Shown piece by piece: positions 17,599-25,606 of a stretch of DNA of 57,783 nucleotides (positions within the stretch are counted from its first letter, which is position 1; the number at the start of each line of letters is the position of its first letter). A model generated the notes under the pieces. The model was not told the DNA's origin, ran no database searches, and saw nothing but the letters and a program-made list of their open reading frames with translations. The position numbers and the translations under genes were made by a program. Origin of the DNA: Comamonas denitrificans (GTDB lineage: Bacteria > Pseudomonadota > Gammaproteobacteria > Burkholderiales > Burkholderiaceae_C); NCBI RefSeq assembly GCF_017368815.1, contig NZ_JAFNME010000021.1, forward strand, positions 1-57,783, written 5' to 3'.

Positions 17599-18762
17599 TT
17601 ACTTTTTGCGCTTGGGGCGGGCCGGGCCGGGGACGTTGTAGTACCCCTCTTCGTCGCCGTTGATCACATCGGCACGCTTTTGCTCGCGCAAGACGGTGCG
17701 CGAGACGCGGGCCGGTTTGGTGGCCGGGGCCTGCTCTGGCAGTGCAACATCCAGATGCTGCACCTGCGCCCCTTGCTGGGCATGCACAAAAAACTCGTGG
17801 TTGCCGTCGCCGCCGGTGATGGGTGAATCCAGCCACGCTTTGACCTCTAGGCCCAAATCGCCCAAACAGCGGCGAATGCGCTGCTCGATCTCGGCGTACA
17901 GCGCCGGCTCGCGCACGATGCCGCCTTTGCCCACTTGGCCAGGCTGCAGCTCAAACTGGGGTTTGACCAGCATGAGCAGGTGGCCATGGGGCTTCAAGAG
18001 GCGCACCACGGCCGGCAGCACCAAGGTGAGCGAGATAAACGACAAGTCGCCGGTGACAAAGTCAAACTGCGGCGTGATGTCCACATCGGCAAACTCGGCC
18101 TTGCGGCGCAGTTGCGTGGGCAGCACCCCGGCCTGCAGGGCCTTGGCGCGGGCGGCGCGTTCGGCCTTGAAGGCTTCGATGTCCGTCTCTTTGGCATCGT
18201 TGCTGTCGTCGTAATCTTCGTCGATTGCGCCACCATTGCGCATCCAGGCGTAGGGGGCCTGGGGCTGGGTGTCGTTGTCCTCTTCTTCCTCCCAGCGTTC
18301 AGAGAGCACTTCTTCGCACGCATCCTGCAGGTCTTGGGCGCTCATGTGGCGGGCGTTCAGGCCCTCCACACACACCACCCGCGCATCGCTGCGCAGGCGT
18401 TCGTGCAGCTGGCCCTGGCCCACATCCACGCCAATGACTTGCGCCGCACCGGCTTGCAGCAGGCAGTCGGTAAAACCGCCGGTGCTCTGGCCCACATCCA
18501 AGCAGCGCAGGCCGGCGACCTGCAGGCCAGTGGCGGCCAATGCGCCCTCCAGCTTCAAGCCGCCGCGCGAGATGTATTTGGCCTCGTCCAGGTTCAGCAG
18601 TTGCAGCTCGGCCCCGACGGGGATGTCGTCGCCGTTTTTCTGCACTTTTTTCCAGGGCAGCAAGGGCGAATTGCGCCATTGCACGCCCGAGGCAATCAGC
18701 CGCTGTGCTTGGGAACGGGTACTGGCATGGCCGTGATCGACCAGAAAAACATCTGCACGCAT
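17599..18762 (-). CDS. tlyA: TlyA-family rRNA 2'-O-methyltransferase with extra acidic insertion
   Basis: 387 residues; ordinary TlyA proteins are about 250-270. An N-terminal S4 RNA-binding domain (MRADVFLVDHGHASTRSQAQ) is followed by an FtsJ/RrmJ-like fold with SAM loop LDVGQSTGGFTDCLLQAGA near 90 and the DLSFISLTLVLPAV motif. Between them, about residues 150-225 are an extra stretch first rich in acidic residues and then basic, and a Lys/Arg-rich tail of about 45 residues ends the protein. TlyA methylates 16S and 23S rRNA cytidines; older names call it hemolysin A. It sits between ahcY and metF, suiting a SAM-dependent enzyme. Confidence 0.88.
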   Translation of the reverse strand: MRADVFLVDHGHASTRSQAQRLIASGVQWRNSPLLPWKKVQKNGDDIPVGAELQLLNLDEAKYISRGGLKLEGALAATGLQVAGLRCLDVGQSTGGFTDCLLQAGAAQVIGVDVGQGQLHERLRSDARVVCVEGLNARHMSAQDLQDACEEVLSERWEEEEDNDTQPQAPYAWMRNGGAIDEDYDDSNDAKETDIEAFKAERAARAKALQAGVLPTQLRRKAEFADVDITPQFDFVTGDLSFISLTLVLPAVVRLLKPHGHLLMLVKPQFELQPGQVGKGGIVREPALYAEIEQRIRRCLGDLGLEVKAWLDSPITGGDGNHEFFVHAQQGAQVQHLDVALPEQAPATKPARVSRTVLREQKRADVINGDEEGYYNVPGPARPKRKK

Positions 18763-18795
18763 AAAGGGGGAAGGAAAAAGAAGAAAAATTGTTAT

Positions 18796-18886
18796 TTTTT
18801 TGATAGCTGCTTGCGCAGGTGAATAAATACAATTTTATATAAAAATATCTATATTTGTTTATTTACGAGCGCAAACAGCTATTTTT
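18796..18886. repeat. Intergenic palindromic repeat, copy 3 (ahcY/tlyA)
   Basis: TGATAGCTGCTTGCGCAGG on the left and GAGCGCAAACAGCTA on the right flank a very AT-rich centre. It begins about 35 bp upstream of the tlyA start and ends at the ahcY stop codon, on the boundary of two same-strand genes. It may separate or dampen read-through from ahcY into tlyA-metF. Confidence 0.8.
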
Positions 18887-20319
18887 TAATAACGGTAAGT
18901 ATCCGGCTTGAACGGGCCGGTTTTGGCCACGCCGATGTAGTCGGCCTGGGCATCGGTCAGCTCGGTCAGTTGCGCCCCGACTTTTTTCAGGTGCAGGCGC
19001 GCGACTTTTTCGTCCAGGATTTTCGGCAGCACATAGACCTTGCCAACCTCGTAGGCATCCGGGCGGGTGAACAGCTCAATCTGCGCCAGCGTCTGGTTGG
19101 CAAACGAGTTGCTCATCACAAAGCTGGGGTGGCCCGTGGCGCAGCCCAGGTTCACCAAACGGCCCTTGGCCAGCAGGATGATGCGCTTGCCGTCGGGGAA
19201 GATCACGTGATCAACCTGGGGCTTGATCTCCTCCCACTGGCAACGCTCTTCCAGCTGAGCGACCTGGATTTCGTTGTCAAAGTGGCCAATATTGCAAACG
19301 ATGGCCTCGTTTTTCATGGCCTGCATGTGCTCAAAGGTGATCACGTCGCGGTTGCCGGTGGTGGTCACGAAGATGTCGGCCTTGTCGGCGGCGTATTCCA
19401 TGGTGACAACACGGTAGCCTTCCATCGCGGCTTGCAGGGCGTTGATCGGGTCAATTTCGGTCACCCACACCTGGGCCGACAGGGCGCGCAGCGCCTGGGC
19501 CGAGCCCTTGCCCACATCGCCATAGCCGGCCACGCAGGCCACCTTGCCGGCAATCATCACGTCGGTGGCACGCTTGATGCCGTCCACCAGCGATTCGCGG
19601 CAGCCGTACAGGTTGTCGAACTTGGATTTGGTGACGGAATCGTTCACGTTAATGGCGCGGAACAGCAGCGTGCCCTTGGCCGACATTTCGTTCAGGCGGT
19701 GTACGCCGGTGGTGGTCTCTTCGGTCACACCCAAAATCTGGGCGCTCTTGCGGCTGTACCAGGTGGCATCCTCGGCCAGCTTGGCGCGGATGGCGGCGAA
19801 GACGATTTTTTCTTCTTCGCTGCCCGGATTGGCCAGCACGGACAGGTCTTTTTCAGCGCGTTTTCCCAGGTGCATCAGCATGGTGGCATCGCCGCCATCG
19901 TCCAGGATCATGTTCGGACCTTCGCCGTCACTGCCCTTGGGGCCAAACTCAAAAATCTGGTGCGTGTAGTCCCAGTAGTCTTTCAGCGACTCGCCCTTGA
20001 TGGCAAACACCGGCGTGCCCGTGGCGGCAATCGCGGCGGCGGCATGGTCTTGGGTGGAGAAGATGTTGCACGAGGCCCAGCGCACCTGGGCACCCAGGGC
20101 TTGCAGGGTTTCGATCAGCACGGCCGTCTGAATCGTCATGTGCAGGCTGCCGGTGATGCGGGCACCTTTCAGGGGCTGCTGCGCGGCAAATTCTTCGCGC
20201 ACCGCCATCAAACCGGGCATTTCGGTTTCGGCAATGCGGATTTCCTTGCGGCCCCAATCGGCCAGGGAAATATCGGCAATGGCGCTATCAGCGGCGTTAA
20301 AGGCAGGATGGTTGCTCAT
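18886..20319 (-). CDS. ahcY: Adenosylhomocysteinase (SAH hydrolase)
   Basis: 477 residues. AhcY is an NAD-dependent cytoplasmic enzyme that splits SAH into adenosine and homocysteine, relieving product inhibition of methyltransferases. Signatures include [36 protein letters not shown], the NAD motif [16 protein letters not shown], and the C-terminal KPDTYRY tail that reaches into the neighbouring subunit. ATG at 20319 ([10 protein letters not shown]) is the family start; the frame open upstream overlaps the riboswitch leader and is not coding. The leader carries an SAH riboswitch. Confidence 0.97.
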   Translation of the reverse strand: MSNHPAFNAADSAIADISLADWGRKEIRIAETEMPGLMAVREEFAAQQPLKGARITGSLHMTIQTAVLIETLQALGAQVRWASCNIFSTQDHAAAAIAATGTPVFAIKGESLKDYWDYTHQIFEFGPKGSDGEGPNMILDDGGDATMLMHLGKRAEKDLSVLANPGSEEEKIVFAAIRAKLAEDATWYSRKSAQILGVTEETTTGVHRLNEMSAKGTLLFRAINVNDSVTKSKFDNLYGCRESLVDGIKRATDVMIAGKVACVAGYGDVGKGSAQALRALSAQVWVTEIDPINALQAAMEGYRVVTMEYAADKADIFVTTTGNRDVITFEHMQAMKNEAIVCNIGHFDNEIQVAQLEERCQWEEIKPQVDHVIFPDGKRIILLAKGRLVNLGCATGHPSFVMSNSFANQTLAQIELFTRPDAYEVGKVYVLPKILDEKVARLHLKKVGAQLTELTDAQADYIGVAKTGPFKPDTYRY

Positions 20320-20398
20320 GGTTGCTCCAAGCAAAGTTTGGGATAACAACCACACTGACGGCAAAAGATGGGGTTCTGGCCTCACCGCACCGCAGCGT

Positions 20399-20501
20399 GG
20401 GTGAGCGTCGTTGCCAGACAAGCAGCGGGCCAGCAGCCCCTGTTGTCTTTTCGAGCCTCACGCACCCTGGCTTGGCTGCGCTGCAACGCTCCTCGAAAAG
20501 A
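20399..20501 (-). promoter_or_regulatory. SAH riboswitch in the ahcY leader
   Basis: The minus strand carries the conserved core: TCGAGGAGCGTTGCA near the 5' end, the closing GAGGCTCGA about 25 nt later, and CAACGACGCTCACC near the 3' end. GAGCG can pair with CGCTC to make the ligand-dependent pseudoknot. A long extra stem (GACAA/TTGTC-type arm) lies between, as in P3-bearing members. Just downstream GGTGAG can pair with CTCACC, a likely competing hairpin in the expression platform. A TACAAT -10-like box lies at 20517-20512. SAH riboswitches are ON switches for SAH recycling genes. Confidence 0.93.
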
Positions 20502-20545
20502 TAAGCCCGCAATTGTATGCGAGCGCTCAAAAACCCCGACGCTGC

Positions 20546-21010
20546 TCAAGGACTGGAGGCCGCGCCAGGGGGTGCGATGCGCAGGGGAATGGTCACCGGC
20601 CCATCGTTAATCAGGTGCACCTGCATATCCGCGGCAAACACCCCAGTGGCAACATTTGGATGCATTTTTTGTGCCTGCTCAACCACATAGTCGTACAAAC
20701 GCTGGCCTTCTGCGGCAGGGGCCGCCTGGGTAAAGCTGGGCCGGTTGCCGCCCGAGGTATCAGCCGCCAAGGTGAATTGACTGACCAGCAGCAGCCCCCC
20801 TTGCACGTCTTGCACGCTGCGGTTCATCTTGCCCTCAGCATCCGAAAAAATACGTATTTTTAGCAGTTTAGCCAGCAACTTATCGGCCTGCTGCTCGGTA
20901 TCCCCCTGCTCGGCACACAGTAAAACCAAAAGACCTTGGGCAATCTGCCCAACCACGGCACCATGCACTTCAACCCGTGCGCTGCGCACCCGTTGCAAGA
21001 GGGCGTACAT
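20546..21010 (-). CDS. dtd: D-aminoacyl-tRNA deacylase
   Basis: 154 residues. Dtd removes D-amino acids mischarged on tRNA. Both active-site signatures are present: [10 protein letters not shown] near residue 82 and the Gly-cisPro loop NDGPVT near 138. ATG at 21010 ([15 protein letters not shown]) is the canonical start; an in-frame extension to 21046 is unlikely. It is divergent from the GGDEF-EAL gene, and ahcY follows on the same strand behind its own leader. Confidence 0.95.
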   Translation of the reverse strand: MYALLQRVRSARVEVHGAVVGQIAQGLLVLLCAEQGDTEQQADKLLAKLLKIRIFSDAEGKMNRSVQDVQGGLLLVSQFTLAADTSGGNRPSFTQAAPAAEGQRLYDYVVEQAQKMHPNVATGVFAADMQVHLINDGPVTIPLRIAPPGAASSP

Positions 21011-21098
21011 AAATTTCCAACTCCTTCGTAACCACAAGTAAGGCAAACACTAGGTTTATATCAAGTTTGGACAAATAATTTCCGCTATAAAACGCCCC

Positions 21099-23246
21099 AT
21101 GCAAAATCGGCCCGCTGACTGGCAAGCCCCCTCTTCTGAATCTTCTCCCGGCCTCACGCCTGCACAAGCGTCGCTGCTGCAGGCGCTGGGCACGGCCACA
21201 CCGGGTCAAATCGCGTATTTCTCGGCCCCTGATTTGCGCTGCCTGTTTGCCAATCAACGCTACGCCCAAGCCTGCGGCCACACGTTGCAGTCCATCCTGG
21301 GGCAGCCTTTGCAAGACATTGTGTCGCCTAGCACCTGGCAAACCCACAGCACGCAAGTGCTGGCATGTTTGGCCGGGCAGGCGCAGCACTACACCTGCAC
21401 CGCCGAAGGCCTGCGCGGCGACACCCGCCACCTGGAGGTGCACTTGGTGCCCCATTGCGAGCAACCTACCGCCGCCGACACCCCAGCCAGCGGCGTGGCG
21501 GGCAGCGTGGTGGGCCTGGTGGCCCTGATACTGGACACCACGCACCGCTGGGCCGCCGAAAACGCGGCCCAAGACCATGCCCAGCGCCTGCGCAAATTCA
21601 ATGACGCTTCGCAAGAGCTCATCATCTTTCACCAAGGCGGCGTGATTTTGGATGCCAACCAGGCCACCGAACGCATTACCGGCTACAGCATTGAGAGTTT
21701 GCGCGGGCGCAGTATTTTTGATTTAGTCCACCCCCAGGATCGGGTGCGGGTCATCGGGCTGTCACGCCAACTGTATGAAGAGCCCTACGAGGCCATGGTT
21801 CTGCGCCGCGATGGGCGCTGCATTGATTTGGAAATCACCGGCAAAAACCTGCCCCAGCCCGATGGGTCGGTGCAACGCATTGTGGTGGGCCGTGACATCA
21901 GCAGCCGCAAACAAGCGCAAGCCCAAACGGTTTTCATGACCCAGCACGACCTGCTCACCGGGTTGCCCAACCGCCAGCATTTGCTGCACTACGCCGAAAA
22001 AATGCTGCAACAACTGGCCAGCCAAAAAATCAGCACGGCACTGTTTTTTATCAATCTGGACCACTTCAAAACCATTAACGACTCGCTGGGCCACTTCATG
22101 GGCGATGAAGTGTTGCAAACCATGGCCCAACGGCTCAAGGCCAGCATGCGGCCCGAGGATTTCGTCGCCCGTTTAAGCGGCGATGAATTTGTCATTTTGC
22201 TCAGCAGCGTTCAGGACGAAAACCAAGTCAAAGCCGTGGCCGAAAAACTGCTCCTGACGATTGCCGCCCCCCACACGCTGGCGGGCATGCCGATCTCTTT
22301 ATCGCCCTCCATCGGTATCAGCCTTTACCCCAACCATGGCCTGCGTGCCGAAGAGCTGCTGCGCCACGCCAACCAGGCCATGACGGCTGCCAAAGAATAC
22401 GGCCGGGCCAATTACCAAATTTATGCTCCCTTCATGACGGGCAGCACCCCCTACGAAGAGCTGCTGCTGGAACGGGAGCTGCGCGAGGCCTTGGAAAACC
22501 ACCAACTGCAGCTGCACTACCAGCCACAAATTTGTTTAAAAACAGGGGCTTTGGCTGGCTTTGAGGCCCTGGTGCGCTGGCACCACCCACAGCGCGGCAT
22601 CTTGGGGCCGCTGCAGTTCATTCCTTTTGCAGAAAAGCGTGGCCTGATCGCCAGCATTGGCCGCTGGGTTTTGTTTGAGGCCTGCCGCCAGCTCAAAGCC
22701 TGGCACGATGCCGGTTTGCCCAAAGTGCCCGTGGCCGTCAATCTCTCGCCCCTTGAGTTGCGCCAGCGCGATGTTTTGGCCGATATTCAAAAAGCCCTCG
22801 CCACCACCGGCTTGGCAGCGCAGTACCTGGAAGTGGAAATTACCGAATCGGTGCTGATGCAGCAATCCAACCCAGCGCAGCACAATATCTTGCGGGCCTT
22901 GCAAGCCTTGGGGGTCGGCATTTCCATTGATGACTTTGGTACCGGCTATTCCTCGCTGGCGTACTTAAAACGCTACCCGATCGACAAGCTGAAAATCGAC
23001 CGCTCGTTTATCACCGACACCCCCCACAGCGTGGACGACGTGGCCATCGTCACCGCCATTATTCAAATGGGGCGCAGCTTGCAGCTCAAAGTCTTGGCCG
23101 AAGGGGTGGAAACCGCCGAGCAGCAGGCACTGCTCACCCATTTGGGCTGCGATCTGGTGCAGGGCTTTGGCTTGTCCCGGCCTTTGCCAGCCCACCAAGT
23201 GCCCAGCTGGTGGCACCGCTGGGGCACACAGCCCTTGTTTGCCTAA
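21099..23246 (+). CDS. PAS-PAS-GGDEF-EAL cyclic-di-GMP enzyme
   Basis: 715 residues, no membrane segment. Two PAS-like domains (about 25-130 and 165-275) precede GGDEF (about 280-440) and EAL (about 450-705). The GGDEF active loop is SGDEF with an upstream RPED inhibitory site. The EAL side looks complete: EALVRW, NLSPLELRQ, EVEITES, DDFGTGYSSL, KIDRSFI and AEGVET. The phosphodiesterase is probably active; the cyclase with Ser for the first Gly may be active or regulatory. The second PAS (HQGGVILDANQATERITGYS) could bind a ligand or cofactor. The TAA stop coincides with the target duplication of the adjacent MITE. Confidence 0.93.
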   Translation: MQNRPADWQAPSSESSPGLTPAQASLLQALGTATPGQIAYFSAPDLRCLFANQRYAQACGHTLQSILGQPLQDIVSPSTWQTHSTQVLACLAGQAQHYTCTAEGLRGDTRHLEVHLVPHCEQPTAADTPASGVAGSVVGLVALILDTTHRWAAENAAQDHAQRLRKFNDASQELIIFHQGGVILDANQATERITGYSIESLRGRSIFDLVHPQDRVRVIGLSRQLYEEPYEAMVLRRDGRCIDLEITGKNLPQPDGSVQRIVVGRDISSRKQAQAQTVFMTQHDLLTGLPNRQHLLHYAEKMLQQLASQKISTALFFINLDHFKTINDSLGHFMGDEVLQTMAQRLKASMRPEDFVARLSGDEFVILLSSVQDENQVKAVAEKLLLTIAAPHTLAGMPISLSPSIGISLYPNHGLRAEELLRHANQAMTAAKEYGRANYQIYAPFMTGSTPYEELLLERELREALENHQLQLHYQPQICLKTGALAGFEALVRWHHPQRGILGPLQFIPFAEKRGLIASIGRWVLFEACRQLKAWHDAGLPKVPVAVNLSPLELRQRDVLADIQKALATTGLAAQYLEVEITESVLMQQSNPAQHNILRALQALGVGISIDDFGTGYSSLAYLKRYPIDKLKIDRSFITDTPHSVDDVAIVTAIIQMGRSLQLKVLAEGVETAEQQALLTHLGCDLVQGFGLSRPLPAHQVPSWWHRWGTQPLFA

Positions 23247-23408
23247 GAACGTGTTCACGATCTGCGCGCGAAGGGGTGCGGGATGCGGATCGGGATGGGC
23301 TGCAAGGCGCAAACCACAGCCATAGCCGTAGCTATGGCGAGGATTTGCAACGCCGCAGACCGCCCGAGGCCGCGACTGCACACCCGCGAGGAGATCATGA
23401 ACACGTTC
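23247..23408. mobile_element. 162-bp fold-back MITE
   Basis: The ends GAACGTGTTCACGATCT and AGATCATGAACACGTTC are inverted repeats with one mismatch. The element is flanked by TAA at 23244-23246 and 23409-23411, a 3-bp target duplication. The inside is also palindromic around GCCATAG/CTATGGC. It has no coding capacity. Its outer 11 bp (GAACGTGTTCA) are identical to those of the neighbouring IS, so it was probably mobilised by that transposase type. Confidence 0.8.
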
Positions 23409-23411
23409 TAA

Positions 23412-24253
23412 GAACGTGTTCAAAGTCTCGTCTGATGTGAGAAGCTTGCGAGATGAGAAAAGGTTACCCGAGCGATATCAAGCGCGAGCAGTTCGAAGCG
23501 ATCCGTCCATTGCTGGAGAGTGCGCGCAGAAAGACGGCGCCCCGAAAGGTGGAGTTGTACGAGGTGTTCTGTGCGGTGCTGTATCTGCTACGCACAGGCT
23601 GCCAGTGGCGCGCACTGCCCAGCGACTTTCCCAAGTGGCGCACCGTGCACTCGTACTTTGCGATCTGGAGCGAGCCACGCGAGGGTGGCAGCCTGCTGGA
23701 GCAGGCTTTAAAAAAATCAGGTTGGCGCGGCCCGCGCCAGACGGGGGCGCAACGCCTGCAGCGCGTTCTTGATCATCGATGCGCAGAGCGTGAAGAACAC
23801 GGACACGGCGGGCCTGAAGGGCTATGACGCGGGCAAGAAGGTCTCGGGCATCAAGCGTCACATTGCGGTGGACACCCAGGGGCTGCCGCACGCAGTAGCC
23901 GTGACCACGGCCGAGGTGACGGACCGCAAGGGCGCGCTGCAGGCACTCAAGCGCTGCAAGCTCTCCTTGGGCAGGGTGCAAAGCCTGTTGTGCGACAGCG
24001 GCTACAGAGGCAAGCCCTTTGCGCAGGGTGTGCAGGAGATTGTGGGTGGGCACGTCACGGTACAGATTGCCAAGAGAAGCGAGTTGCACACCTTCAAGGT
24101 CATGCCCAAGCGCTGGATCGTCGAGCGCAGCTTTGCCTGGCTGGAGAAGAATCGGCGGCTGTGGAAGAACTGCGAGCGCTGGCTCAACACCAGCCTGCAG
24201 TTCGTCCACTTGGCATTCTTGGGCCTTCTGCTCAGGAGACTTTGAACACGTTC
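23412..24253 (+). mobile_element. IS5-family insertion sequence (IS1031/IS427-like), 842 bp
   Basis: Perfect 18-bp terminal inverted repeats GAACGTGTTCAAAGTCTC lie at 23412-23429 and 24236-24253. TAA flanks both ends (23409-23411 and 24254-24256), fitting the TNA target duplications of this subgroup. It carries one transposase split over two frames. It sits directly against the MITE, sharing the TAA. A lone GAACGTGTTCATGATCT follows at 24257-24273. Confidence 0.9.
23453..24245 (+). CDS. IS5-family transposase in two frames (frameshift at an A7 run)
   Basis: The first frame (23453 to about 23716) encodes the N-terminal DUF4096-like domain starting MRKGYPSDIKREQFEAI. The second frame (about 23712-24245) encodes the DDE core: D in LIIDAQSVKNTD, D in LLCDSGYRG and E in WIVERSFAWLEKNRRLW. 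The real join is at TTTAAAAAAATC (23707-23718): reading ...ALKK in frame one and NQVGAARARRGRN in frame two rebuilds a normal protein. The frames differ by +1, so a +1 (or -2) ribosomal shift, or loss of one A by polymerase slippage, is needed. It may be programmed or may be an inactivating single-base change. Confidence 0.85.
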
Positions 24254-24325
24254 TAAGAACGTGTTCATGATCTAAGTGCCCAAGGCGGGCGGTCAGAACA
24301 ATACGTCCATGCCATTGCCAAGGAA

Positions 24326-24354
24326 CAAAAAAAGGGTGCCCACCAAGGCACCCC
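24326..24354 (-). terminator. ackA: Intrinsic terminator after ackA
   Basis: On the minus strand GGGTGCC-TTGGTG-GGCACCC is followed by a run of seven T. It lies about 30 bp after the ackA stop and ends the fabI/pta/ackA transcript. The 70 bp between it and the lone IS end at 24257 hold nothing recognisable. Confidence 0.9.
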
Positions 24355-24380
24355 AGCAAGCTGGATAGCAAGGCTGCTGC

Positions 24381-25595
24381 TTACGCGGCCACAGCGCAGT
24401 CCTCGCGCAGCAAGGCAGCCGCTTCACGGGCGGCCACTCGGCCTTCGTCGGTGGGAATCACCCAAATTTCGATGCGGCTGTCCGGCGCATGCACCGCCCA
24501 AGCGTGCTTGCCATCGGCCTGGCGGTTGCGCTGCGGGTCAATGCGCAGCCCCGTCCACGCCAAGCGCTCGCACACTTGCTCGCGCAAGACGGCATCGTTT
24601 TCACCAATGCCGCCGCTAAAGGCGATCAAATCCAGCCCACCCAAGCAGGCCGTGAGCGCCCCAGTTTCACGAATCACCCGGTGGGTAAACTGGTCAATGG
24701 CCCGCGTGGCATCGGCATTGCCCTGCGCCGCCTCGCCGCGCAGGGTGCGCATATCGGCCGAAATGCCCGACACCCCCAACAGGCCCGACTCTTTGTAAAG
24801 CAGCTTTTCAATGCGCTTGGCATCCCAGCCCTGCTCCAGCAAATAGAGCAGCACCCCTGCATCCAGGCTACCGCTGCGCGTACCCATCATCAGGCCATCA
24901 AGGGCAGAAAAGCCCATGGTGGTGGCCACACTGACACCACCAACGGCGGCGCACAGGCTGGCCCCGTTGCCCAGGTGAGCCATCACCACCCGGCCCCGGC
25001 CTCGGATGGTCTCCTGCTCCAGCACGGACATGATGTACTGGTAGGACAGGCCGTGAAAACCGTAGCGGCGCACACCCTGGGCCTGCAGCGCTTTGGGCAA
25101 GGCAAAGGCGTAATCCACTTCCGGCATTTGGGCGTGGAAGGCCGTATCAAAGCAAGCGATTTGCGGCACCTGCGCAAAGGCTTGGCGAAACTGGCGAATG
25201 CCCTCCAAGTTGTGCGGCTGGTGCAGCGGTGCCAGCGAATTAAAGCGCGCCAGCTGCTCCAGCACCGCATCGGTCACACGCACACTGGCACTAAAAACCC
25301 CGCCACCATGCACCACCCGGTGGGCCACGGCATCCAGGCCCTGTGCCTGCGTCAGCTCCTGCACCAGGCTGCGCAAACGGGCCAGCGCTACTTGAAATGG
25401 AGCGCCATTGGCAGGAACCACAATGGTTTCCTTGTGTTTTTTACCTTGATGCTTCCATCCCAGAATAGGCTGCCCGCCCGGTTCTAGGCCTTCAAAATTG
25501 CCCGACACCGTGTGCGGCAGCACCTGCCCGCCTTCGTAGGGATGCAGGGAAAACTTCAGCGAGGACGAGCCTGCATTGACCGCCAAAATGGCCAT
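24381..25595 (-). CDS. ackA: Acetate kinase
   Basis: 404 residues. AckA interconverts acetyl phosphate + ADP and acetate + ATP. Signatures are VNAGSSSLKFSL (residues 5-16), VAHRVVHGGG, DTAFHAQMPE, RRYGFHGLSYQY, HLGNGASLCA and FSGGIGENDA. ATG at 25595 has AAGGAG 8 bp upstream. It begins 11 bp after the phosphotransacetylase fusion gene, so the two are cotranscribed and form one acetyl-CoA to acetate route, alternatively acting on longer acyl groups. Confidence 0.96.
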   Translation of the reverse strand: MAILAVNAGSSSLKFSLHPYEGGQVLPHTVSGNFEGLEPGGQPILGWKHQGKKHKETIVVPANGAPFQVALARLRSLVQELTQAQGLDAVAHRVVHGGGVFSASVRVTDAVLEQLARFNSLAPLHQPHNLEGIRQFRQAFAQVPQIACFDTAFHAQMPEVDYAFALPKALQAQGVRRYGFHGLSYQYIMSVLEQETIRGRGRVVMAHLGNGASLCAAVGGVSVATTMGFSALDGLMMGTRSGSLDAGVLLYLLEQGWDAKRIEKLLYKESGLLGVSGISADMRTLRGEAAQGNADATRAIDQFTHRVIRETGALTACLGGLDLIAFSGGIGENDAVLREQVCERLAWTGLRIDPQRNRQADGKHAWAVHAPDSRIEIWVIPTDEGRVAAREAAALLREDCAVAA

Positions 25596-25606
25596 GGCTG
25601 TGCTCC

